From JBNJEM01 sp051745935 (lineage in GTDB: Bacteria; Planctomycetota; Planctomycetia; Pirellulales; Pirellulaceae), in the NCBI GenBank assembly GCA_051745935.1, contig JBNJEM010000535.1, positions 1 through 5,597 on the forward strand: a DNA stretch of 5,597 bases, in the 5' to 3' direction. The notes under the pieces were generated by a model. It searched no databases. It was not told the origin of the DNA and saw only the letters and a list, made by a program, of their open reading frames with translations. Below, one piece after another: positions 1 through 5,453 of the stretch (positions are counted from its first letter, which is position 1; the number at the start of each line of letters is the position of its first letter). The position numbers and the translations under genes were made by a program.

Positions 1-935
1 AGCCGGGGACAATGACCGTCCTCTGGCGAACGAAAACCAATGTGCCCTGCACGTTGCAATGGGGCGACGATCGGTTTGAATACGAGGACGGAAACGTTGA
101 AGTCGAGCCCTGCGACGAAGAACGCCTTCTCTACCGGCATACGATTACGGACCTTGAACCGAATGCCTGCATCAAATATGCCCTGGAGATTGACGGTGCG
201 TTCGCGCCCGGCATGTTCTACGCGGAACCGAAGGGCGCGGACAAGGTCAAGTTTCTGATCGCCGGCGGGCAGCCGGACGCCGAAACCCGCAACAAACTTT
301 ACGAAACGCTGTACGACAAAATCTACCAGGACGCGGCGTATCACTCGATCATCCTGCATCCGGGTGACATGGTTTCCAATCCCGATGCCTTGGATTCATG
401 GGACCAGGAGTTTTTTTCGCGCAACGAGGATGCTCGCCATGTTCGCTGGATGCAGAGCCGCTCTCCCCTGGCCGTCGCGCCCCGCGACAGCGAACTGAAG
501 CAGCGTCTTTTCCCCGCCGGCCAATGTGATTTCGGCGCCTACTCGTTCAATTACGGCCCCGTGCACATCGCGGTGCTGAACGCTCGGGCAGGCCTGGCTC
601 CAGGCTCGAAACAGAACGAATGGCTGCGGGATACCCTTGGGACGACGGCCGCTCCGTGGCGCATCCTCATGTGGAATCCTCCGAAGGACAAAGCAGCCGA
701 AGAGGACTTCCTTGCGAACCTCCAGCCGCTCTGCGACCATGGGGACGTCGATCTATGCGTTTTTGGAGGCGAGAGAAGCGAAGGCGTTCGGTGCAACACC
801 ACGACCTATCTCTCTGCCGGCACGCATTCGATCGCCGTGCAGGCCGAAGGCGACACGCTGACTTGCGAGATTTTCGAGGCCGACGGCGACGCCGTCGACA
901 CACTCAGGATCGATGGCGACCCCTCGCCACTGTAA
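1..935 (+). CDS. Metallophosphoesterase-fold protein (purple acid phosphatase-like), 5'-truncated by the window, degenerate active site
   Basis: The first visible ATG is at 12, but the frame is open to the window edge. The peptide there (M-T-V-L-W-R-T) matches the middle of the first strand block of the fibronectin-like N-terminal domain of purple acid phosphatases, so the real start lies upstream. Counting from that Met, residues 1-75 form this beta domain, residues 80-255 the calcineurin-like phosphoesterase fold, and residues 256-307 the closing strands. Fold landmarks are clear: HPGDM (116-120), FGAYSFNYGPVHIAVL (174-189), QNEWL (201-205) and VDLCVFGG (246-253). The usual metal ligands are mostly missing. 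The first Asp block reads AGGQPD, GNHE reads PRDSE (157-161), the HHPP block reads WNPP (221-224), and G-H-x-H reads GGER (252-255). Only Asp119 of the GD pair remains. I infer a non-catalytic or altered-function homologue. The protein is complete at its C terminus and ends with TAA at 933-935. No partner gene is visible. Confidence 0.8.
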   Translation, partial: PGTMTVLWRTKTNVPCTLQWGDDRFEYEDGNVEVEPCDEERLLYRHTITDLEPNACIKYALEIDGAFAPGMFYAEPKGADKVKFLIAGGQPDAETRNKLYETLYDKIYQDAAYHSIILHPGDMVSNPDALDSWDQEFFSRNEDARHVRWMQSRSPLAVAPRDSELKQRLFPAGQCDFGAYSFNYGPVHIAVLNARAGLAPGSKQNEWLRDTLGTTAAPWRILMWNPPKDKAAEEDFLANLQPLCDHGDVDLCVFGGERSEGVRCNTTTYLSAGTHSIAVQAEGDTLTCEIFEADGDAVDTLRIDGDPSPL

Positions 936-1083
936 CTCGCAACCAGGGTGATACTATGTCTTCTTGGCATGCGTGAGTTTTGGCGGTATGTTTGGGTTCG
1001 ACATCGTCTCCCCTTCTAAATTCGGTGGTGTTTTGTGGTTGCATGGCCAGGGCACCGAGCAAAGCAAACGCCCTTGATCTTGA

Positions 1084-1353
1084 GCTACCAATAGCATCGT
1101 GGTGGAAGCCTGGATTACTCCGGCTGCCGAGGTTCAGCGTGCCCCGGCTCGCATCGTGACGTTCAGTTTCGGGGTGCCAGAATTCGTTAGTTGAGAGGTT
1201 TCAAAAAGGGGACCAAAGGCAGCATTGTTGGACTTGGGGGACCAGTCCCCCACACCCCCCGAGGTTTATCGCTTTGCGCCAAAAACGAAGTGGGGCAAAC
1301 CCAAGGTGGCCCTAGAAGGCAACCTTACCGCGGTGTTCGGGGGTGAACTTTAG
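1084..1353 (+). pseudogene. Possible remnant of a LamG/concanavalin-like domain protein, interrupted by an in-frame TGA
   Basis: One frame is open from 1084 to 1353 except for a single TGA at 1192-1194. The first part reads TNSIVVEAWITPA, then VQRAPARIVTFS. This resembles the LamG-like domain found in many planctomycete proteins, where a block of the type 'eltvEAWvrPa...q.GPARIvtfS' is typical. The residues that normally follow (an RNFtLgQ block) are absent. Instead the frame gives FGVPEFVS, a stop, then about 52 residues including EVYRFAPKTKWGKPKVALEG, which I do not recognise. There is no start codon with a ribosome binding site. The stretch is best read as decayed coding sequence, possibly two fragments that share a frame by chance. 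The LamG assignment comes from remembered family pattern, not from a search. Confidence 0.35.
1235..1252. repeat. Perfect GC-rich inverted repeat (hairpin)
   Basis: TGGGGGAC (1235-1242) and GTCCCCCA (1245-1252) are exact reverse complements separated by two bases. The hairpin would have a stem of about 7 bp and a 4-base loop. It is followed by a C-run rather than a T-run, so it is not a standard intrinsic terminator. It lies inside the decayed open stretch at 1195-1353 and may be the end of an old mobile element or simply GC-rich sequence. Confidence 0.45.
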
Positions 1354-1469
1354 CACATTCCCCAGACTCAAGGTCCCACGTAAGCCAAACACTTCTGGGC
1401 CCAACGCCTACTGTGAAAGAGTACAATGACTTGTTCGTGGAATTTCGGATAGGTTCGGTTTTGAAGTGA

Positions 1470-1592
1470 CTCAGACTGTCAAGCGAGGTCCATGCGTCCC
1501 ATTGCGATTTGTTGCTGCTGCTCAACGGCGGTGCGCCAGAGGTCGACGTCCCGGGCTTCGACCCCGGTAACACTTGGACCGTTCAAGCGTAA
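1470..1592 (+). pseudogene. Possible C-terminal remnant of a carbohydrate-active enzyme (isoamylase/GlgX-like tail)
   Basis: The frame is open from just after a TGA at 1467-1469 to a TAA at 1590-1592. It contains HCDLLLLLNGGAPEVDVPG followed by FDPGNTWTVQA. A hydrophobic LLLLLN strand followed by a P-x-V-x-x-P turn resembles the C-terminal beta domain of glycogen-debranching (GH13) enzymes, but the piece is short and the match is by eye only. Its stop codon overlaps the Shine-Dalgarno sequence of the DUF4838 gene, an operon-like arrangement that could mean this was once the gene upstream. It has no start codon and no recognisable sequence before 1470. It could also be a chance open frame. Confidence 0.28.
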
Positions 1593-1597
1593 AGGAG
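1591..1597 (+). promoter_or_regulatory. Shine-Dalgarno site that fixes the DUF4838 start
   Basis: AAAGGAG is followed by six bases and then ATG at 1604. This spacing is close to ideal and selects 1604 over the in-frame TTG at 1574, which has no ribosome binding site. The first bases overlap the TAA at 1590-1592 that ends the preceding short frame. Confidence 0.8.
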
Positions 1598-1603
1598 ATC
1601 ATT

Positions 1604-1708
1604 ATGTCAAAATATCATTCGTTCGTCAGGATCGGCCGGATCATCAGCGGTCTGGTGTTCGTGCTCGGCCTGAGCAACAATCCGTCGCTGCCACACGCTG
1701 CCGCGGCG
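1604..1708 (+). other. Signal peptide region of the DUF4838 protein
   Basis: The first 35 codons give a positively charged N-region, an 11-residue hydrophobic stretch (IISGLVFVLGL), and a polar linker ending in HAAAA, a plausible signal peptidase I site. There is no Cys near the cleavage point, so the product is predicted to be soluble in the periplasm or secreted rather than a lipoprotein. Confidence 0.7.
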
Positions 1709-4042
1709 ACGACACTGGTGGAAGAGGGCAAAGCGCGAGCCACGATTGTGCTGCCGGAATCGCCGACGCAGGATGAAGTGCTGGCGGCGGCGGAGCTGCG
1801 GGAGCACGTGAGGAAGATTTCGGGCGTGGAACTGCCGTGCGTGCTTGGTCGCAACTCCGTCTCCGGACACAACGCGGTTCTACTCGGCCGCGCCGCTCCG
1901 GAGGCGATGGTTGATGCCGTGCGTCGGAAGAGCAATAGCCCGGCGGCCTTTGCAGTGATGGTCGAAGACGGAGGAATCGCCATCCGCGGTCTGCCGGAGC
2001 CGGCGACGGAACCACCACGGCGCATGAAACAACCGCTTACAACCGTGGAAGCCGCTGCAAAACTGTTGAAGGATCGTGAACTAGCCGCGCACGGCCGCGT
2101 GCCTCAGCCGCTAGGAACACGCAACGGCGTGTATGAACTGCTGGAGCAGATCGGCGTGCGCTGGTTCTTGCCGGCGGAGATCGGTACGGTCATCCCGGAT
2201 AAAGCAACAATTCGCGTCCAGGAGCAAAAGACGATCCAAACGCCCAGTTTTCCCTCGCGCTACTTGCAAGCCGTTCGTGCTCCAGTGTGGGAGTCCCGTC
2301 TGCGCTCCGGTGGCATGCGTTTTCCCAGTTCCCACGGTATCCCGGGATTCGGTCACGGCGCTGAGTTATACAAAAAGCATCCCGAGTGGTACGCGTTGAT
2401 TGACGGTGAGCGGCGGCCTCGTCAGCTGTGCGTATCTAACCCGCGGGTCATGCAGCGTGCCATCGAGCACGCCAGGCAGTTTTTCCGCGAGAGGCCCAAC
2501 GCCCAGATCATCGGCATGGGACCATTCGATGGCCGCGGTTTCTGCGAGTGCGAAGAATGTCGAGCACTTGACGGCGGAGACTACGACCCGTTCGGTCACT
2601 ACACATCCATGACGGACCGCTATGTCTGGTTCTTCAACAAGGTGTTGGAGGGCATGGAGAATGAGTTCCCGGAGAAGCGAATCGGCTTCTACGCTTACTC
2701 CGTGTACAACCGCCCACCCGTGAAATGGGACCCCGACGATCGCATTGTGCCGGCGGTGGCATTGATCACGCTGTGCCGTATGCACGGCATGGAAAACCCC
2801 GTGTGCCCGGAGAAGAGTTATCAGAAGTGGATCGTGCAAGAGTGGGGAAAGCTGGTGCCTGAAGTCTACGATCGCGGTTACTGGTTCAATCTCGCCGATC
2901 CCGGGCTGCCGTTTTTCCAGATCAGCCGGGTGGCGCGCGAAGTCCCGCTGGGAAGAGAATTGGGGATTCGGGGCTGGCGGGTGGAGGCACCTTACAATTG
3001 GGCGAGCTCGGCGCCAACACGGTACCTTGCCATGAAACTGATGTGGAATCACGAGCAAGACGTGGAGCTACTGTTAGACGATTTCTACACCAAATTCTTC
3101 GGCCCGGCCGCTAAGCCGATGCGCACATATATGGAAACCATGGATCACGCTCGTCGCGATGCTGATTATCATACCGGCTCGTCATGGGACGTGCCCAAGG
3201 TCTACGACGAGACAGTCCGCGCCGCAGCGCGTCAGGCGTTGAAACGGGCGGCCACCGCCGTTCCCGATACGTCCGTGTACGCTAAACGCGTGACAGTGTT
3301 CCGCGACTCTTTCGACTATCTCGAGGCATTCATTGCCATGATGAACAGACGCATGAATCATAACTACCAAGGGGCAATGGCAGCGCTGAAGGAAATGGAC
3401 TCGCTGCGCGAAAAGCAATGGAGCTATCGGCCCAAAATGATCAGTCGGAAGGCGGAAGAGTACCTGCGTCGTTTCTTCCGTCCGGCGACCGAGCAGGCGC
3501 ATGCCAAGACAACGGGCGGCAACGAACTGATAGCGACGGTTGATAGCGGCAACTGGAGATTTCAGATTGATCCCGAGCAAGTCGGCAGGGACATCGGTCT
3601 TTTCCGGGAGAATATCACCGGCGGAAGCTGGCAGAGAATGGATGCGAGCAGCTCCTGGAGCAATACCGGCTTGCGTTATTACAAAGGCGACTCATGGTAT
3701 CGCCAGACCGTTAATATCCCTCAAAACGCCCAAGGTAAGCGGGTGTTCCTTTGGGTGGGCGGCGTGGACGAGAGCGCTGAAGTCTGGCTCAACGGTCAGC
3801 TCGTCGGTGAAGGCGGCGGCCGCTTCCGCCCCTGGGACTTGGACACCACCGCGGCCATTCAGCCGGGCGAGCCGAATCAGCTGGTGCTCCGAGTGACCAA
3901 TGCAAAGCTTAATGAACTGGGCACCGGAGGCATCACCGGTCCAGTGATGTTCTACAGTCCAGCCGACCCCGATTCTGAGCCGACCGGTGATCAGACCGTT
4001 GAAGGAAGCGATGACCTGGAAACGATCGGTTCCACGGATTGA
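1604..4042 (+). CDS. Exported DUF4838 domain-containing protein with C-terminal GH2-type jelly-roll
   Basis: The protein has 812 residues. Residues 1-35 look like a Sec signal peptide: a basic start (K3, R9, R12), a hydrophobic core IISGLVFVLGL, and an Ala-rich cleavage region near 32-35. There is no lipobox Cys. Residues 36-130 resemble the alpha-glucuronidase (GH67) N-terminal domain, with AAELREHVRKISGVELP. Residues 175-199 carry the typical GVYELLEQIGVRWFLP block. The DUF4838 core follows, with HPEWY (259-263), the Cys motif CECEEC (C314, C316, C319), and GFYAYSVYNRPPV. Residues about 640-785 form a GH2-like sugar-binding jelly-roll with WYRQTV (W698) and VWLNGQLVGEG (W728). The last 28 or so residues are acidic and low in complexity. 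An extra stretch of about 45 residues (129-173) sits between the N-terminal domain and the GVYELLEQ block. By family context it probably acts on a polysaccharide outside the cytoplasm. The substrate and catalytic residues are not established for this family and cannot be read here. Confidence 0.88.
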   Translation: MSKYHSFVRIGRIISGLVFVLGLSNNPSLPHAAAATTLVEEGKARATIVLPESPTQDEVLAAAELREHVRKISGVELPCVLGRNSVSGHNAVLLGRAAPEAMVDAVRRKSNSPAAFAVMVEDGGIAIRGLPEPATEPPRRMKQPLTTVEAAAKLLKDRELAAHGRVPQPLGTRNGVYELLEQIGVRWFLPAEIGTVIPDKATIRVQEQKTIQTPSFPSRYLQAVRAPVWESRLRSGGMRFPSSHGIPGFGHGAELYKKHPEWYALIDGERRPRQLCVSNPRVMQRAIEHARQFFRERPNAQIIGMGPFDGRGFCECEECRALDGGDYDPFGHYTSMTDRYVWFFNKVLEGMENEFPEKRIGFYAYSVYNRPPVKWDPDDRIVPAVALITLCRMHGMENPVCPEKSYQKWIVQEWGKLVPEVYDRGYWFNLADPGLPFFQISRVAREVPLGRELGIRGWRVEAPYNWASSAPTRYLAMKLMWNHEQDVELLLDDFYTKFFGPAAKPMRTYMETMDHARRDADYHTGSSWDVPKVYDETVRAAARQALKRAATAVPDTSVYAKRVTVFRDSFDYLEAFIAMMNRRMNHNYQGAMAALKEMDSLREKQWSYRPKMISRKAEEYLRRFFRPATEQAHAKTTGGNELIATVDSGNWRFQIDPEQVGRDIGLFRENITGGSWQRMDASSSWSNTGLRYYKGDSWYRQTVNIPQNAQGKRVFLWVGGVDESAEVWLNGQLVGEGGGRFRPWDLDTTAAIQPGEPNQLVLRVTNAKLNELGTGGITGPVMFYSPADPDSEPTGDQTVEGSDDLETIGSTD

Positions 4043-4047
4043 GCCGG

Positions 4048-4070
4048 AAAAGGGTGTCAGGAACCTTTTT
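4048..4070. terminator. Symmetrical hairpin with A-run and T-run; candidate bidirectional terminator or dispersed palindromic repeat
   Basis: AAAAGG (4048-4053) pairs with CCTTTT (4064-4069) around a ten-base loop, and the T-run continues to 4070. It begins six bases after the DUF4838 stop, between two genes that converge, where a terminator acting in both directions would fit. The stem is short and A/T-rich, so intrinsic termination would be weak. The core with the loop GTGTCAGGAA also resembles a palindrome I recall as widely scattered in bacterial genomes, so it may be a REP-like repeat rather than a terminator. Confidence 0.4.
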
Positions 4071-4213
4071 ACCGTCCCTTGCATCTGTTTCATGGCTTAT
4101 GTTTCCCGAGTGAGTCCCGCATCGCGCGTACCCCGGGATCCTTGGGGGCCCTCAGGTCCTTGCTTCGACACGTGTTCCAGCATCTCGCCGCTGGAGAGAC
4201 GAAAGCAACCCTG

Positions 4214-5179
4214 CTAATCCCGCTTCAACCGCGGCGTGCGGCGGTGGCAGCGGATCCATGCCCGAACCAGTCTTGCCGCCTCGTAACCGATGGCCCCCTC
4301 CGAGGCCTCCACCACCGGACCGAGCGAGTCCATGCCATGCTGATCGAACAGATGCTCAATCAACTTTCTCTCGTTCGGTTCAACGTAGCTTCCGATCTCG
4401 GTTATCGTGCCCTCGCCGATCAGCTTCTCCACGTGGGAGACGATTGTTCCCACCGTCAATCCTCGAGCCTCCGCTACCTCTTCAAGCCCCCGACCTTCCT
4501 CCAGCAACCGCCACGTCGCTTCAACGGTTTCGCTTCGCTTCCTTCGCGTCCTACTCAGCGCAACAGCCGCGGAACCTCTGCTCGTGGGATATCTGTTTTG
4601 CCACTGCGTAAACGTGGCGATCTCGTCGAGGAAGACCTTTCCGTACCGCGCGAGTTTCACTTCGCCGACGCCCGGAACCGCCAGCAACTCCTGCTGGTTG
4701 GTTGGCACCATCCGGGCCATGTCCCGCAGGGCACTATCGGCAAAGACCACGTAGGGCGGCACGCCCTGTTCCCGCGCCAGATGCAGCCGCAATGTGCGCA
4801 AACGCTGGAAAAGATCCGGGTCGTGGTCGGCCGCGAAGCATTTCTCCCGCTCTGTCCCGAGTTCGCGTCCCCGTATGACAAATACCCGCGAATTGCCACG
4901 CAACACATCCCATGCTCGGGCCCCCAGATTCAGTGTGGGGCGCCGGTCGTCGGTTTGAGTCACCAAGCCTTGGGCAAGGAGATCATCCATGAGCTCTCGC
5001 CAGTATTTCTTGTTTTTGTCGCGGCCGGCTCCCCACGTGGGCAGCTGATCGTGGCCAAAGCGGCGGATTTGTTTGGTGTTCGCACCGGTGACAATGTCAA
5101 CGATATGCGCCACGCCAAAACGCTCGCCGGCGCGGGCGATGGCCGAGAGCAGCTTCTGCCCATCGGTGGTAACCTCCAC
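4214..5179 (-). CDS. C-terminal recQ fragment that could still be translated (RQC, HRDC and HTH domains, no helicase motor)
   Basis: An ATG at 5177-5179 opens a 321-residue frame that is the downstream part of the broken recQ. Residues about 4-95 are the RQC winged-helix domain, with RRFGHDQLPTWGAGRDKNKKYW at 39-60. Residues about 120-188 are the HRDC domain, with LAVPGVGEVKLARYGKVFL at 166-184. Residues about 216-310 form the helix-turn-helix domain found at the end of many longer RecQ proteins, with EEVAEARGLTVGTIVSHVEKLI. The piece lacks the helicase motor and starts after the zinc cysteines, so it could bind DNA at most. I see no convincing ribosome binding site before this ATG. An automatic annotation would probably call this a gene, but it is best treated as part of the recQ pseudogene. 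Confidence 0.6.
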   Translation of the reverse strand: MEVTTDGQKLLSAIARAGERFGVAHIVDIVTGANTKQIRRFGHDQLPTWGAGRDKNKKYWRELMDDLLAQGLVTQTDDRRPTLNLGARAWDVLRGNSRVFVIRGRELGTEREKCFAADHDPDLFQRLRTLRLHLAREQGVPPYVVFADSALRDMARMVPTNQQELLAVPGVGEVKLARYGKVFLDEIATFTQWQNRYPTSRGSAAVALSRTRRKRSETVEATWRLLEEGRGLEEVAEARGLTVGTIVSHVEKLIGEGTITEIGSYVEPNERKLIEHLFDQHGMDSLGPVVEASEGAIGYEAARLVRAWIRCHRRTPRLKRD

Positions 5180-5254
5180 GCGTTGCTGCCCGCCCTCGCA
5201 GATATCGCATCCCCCGCAGTTCTCTTCGGTGAAATCCTCGCCAAAATACTCCAG

Positions 5255-5258
5255 TAGA
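5255..5258. repeat. Target-site duplication, left copy (TAGA)
   Basis: TAGA directly abuts the CCCTA end of the element and is repeated at its other end. It belongs to the recQ codons for Ser-Leu (TCTA on the coding strand). One copy is needed to rebuild the uninterrupted gene. Confidence 0.85.
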
Positions 5259-5309
5259 CCCTAACGTTGCAAAAAGCATATGTAGGACGGGTCTCCAGGC
5301 CCGTCTTTT
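5259..5309. repeat. Left terminal inverted repeat of the element
   Basis: This 51-bp arm matches the reverse complement of 5399-5449. Positions 5282-5309 are identical over 28 bp. Within the arm GACGGG (5286-5291) and CCCGTC (5300-5305) also pair with each other, so the arm can form its own hairpin as an alternative to pairing with the other end. Confidence 0.9.
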
Positions 5310-5330
5310 CAAGTACGAAATCGTACTTGA
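5309..5330. repeat. Internal hairpin 1 of the element
   Basis: TCAAGTACGA (5309-5318) and TCGTACTTGA (5321-5330) are perfect reverse complements separated by AA. The hairpin lies immediately inside the left terminal repeat. Confidence 0.85.
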
Positions 5331-5342
5331 TCTGGTGTCCGC

Positions 5343-5365
5343 AGATCTCACGAAATGTGAGATCT
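5343..5365. repeat. Internal hairpin 2 of the element
   Basis: AGATCTCAC (5343-5351) and GTGAGATCT (5357-5365) are perfect reverse complements around the loop GAAAT. With hairpin 1 and the outer stem, the element could fold into a three-way junction. Confidence 0.85.
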
Positions 5366-5398
5366 TCAAACAACCGCAAAAAGACATTTATGCGCTGT

Positions 5399-5449
5399 AA
5401 AAGACGGGCCTGGAGACCCGTCCTACGCCGTCTTTATGCAACAATAGGG
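5399..5449. repeat. Right terminal inverted repeat of the element
   Basis: This is the partner arm of 5259-5309. Positions 5399-5426 are the perfect 28-bp part. The outer 23 bp keep the terminal CCCTA, GTTGCA and AAAG blocks (read inward on the opposite strand) but differ elsewhere, including a five-base block (5427-5431) that does not match the left arm at all. Confidence 0.9.
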
Positions 5450-5453
5450 TAGA
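5450..5453. repeat. Target-site duplication, right copy (TAGA)
   Basis: This second TAGA directly follows the TAGGG end of the element and matches the left copy exactly. The duplication makes the total extra length 195 bp, so both halves of recQ remain in the same frame register. Confidence 0.85.

Larger units (their letters stand above)
936..1603. other. Gene-poor spacer with decayed coding traces
   Basis: This 668-base stretch has no intact gene on either strand. Positions 936-1083 show nothing recognisable; a six-codon reading frame at about 957-977 is too short to support. Positions 1084-1353 and 1470-1592 contain peptides that look like remnants of larger proteins and are described separately. 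A GC-rich hairpin sits at 1235-1252. I see no tRNA, no array of repeats and no convincing -35/-10 pair. The minus-strand open frame at 1325-1573 has no recognisable motif. Confidence 0.6.
5259..5449. mobile_element. MITE-like foldback element inserted in recQ, 191 bp, non-coding
   Basis: The element begins CCCTAACGTTGCA and ends TGCAACAATAGGG. Its two 51-bp ends (5259-5309 and 5399-5449) are inverted copies: the inner 28 bp match perfectly and the outer 23 bp match at 15 positions, including CCCTA, GTTGCA and AAAG. A perfect direct repeat TAGA flanks it (5255-5258 and 5450-5453), as expected for a 4-bp target duplication. The 89-bp middle codes for nothing and holds two perfect hairpins. Removing the element plus one TAGA rebuilds the recQ frame. 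The size, terminal inverted repeats, lack of a transposase and clean target duplication are those of a MITE mobilised in trans by a DDE transposase. I cannot assign the parent IS family; 4-bp duplications occur in some groups of the IS5 family, among others. Confidence 0.88.

Noticed and set aside
914..929. Perfect 6-bp hairpin (TGGCGA/TCGCCA) just before the stop of the first gene
   Set aside because: It lies within codons and has no T-run after it, so it does not qualify as a terminator and is likely chance in GC-rich sequence.
936..1083. Possible tiny gene (MSSWHA) with a GGGTGA upstream
   Set aside because: Six codons are too few to support, and nothing else in the stretch suggests a leader peptide such as a following attenuator.
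1325..1573. Minus-strand open frame of 82 codons in the spacer
   Set aside because: It has no recognisable motif and no clear ribosome binding site, and it overlaps plus-strand coding traces that look more protein-like.
1574..1603. Ten-residue N-terminal extension of the DUF4838 protein starting at a TTG
   Set aside because: There is no ribosome binding site before the TTG, while the ATG at 1604 has AAAGGAG at ideal spacing and begins a normal signal peptide.
2366..3058. Minus-strand open frame of 230 codons inside the DUF4838 gene
   Set aside because: It is a shadow of the real gene. The peptide is rich in His, Arg and Pro without any domain pattern.
4079..5257. Long plus-strand open frame of 392 codons
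   Set aside because: It is antisense to recQ, whose minus-strand product is unmistakable. The plus-strand peptide has no recognisable domain and is a by-product of high-GC codon use.
5097..5452. Short open frames on both strands overlapping the inverted-repeat element
   Set aside because: They run through the inverted repeats and into recQ in the wrong frame. The element shows no transposase motif and is best treated as non-coding.
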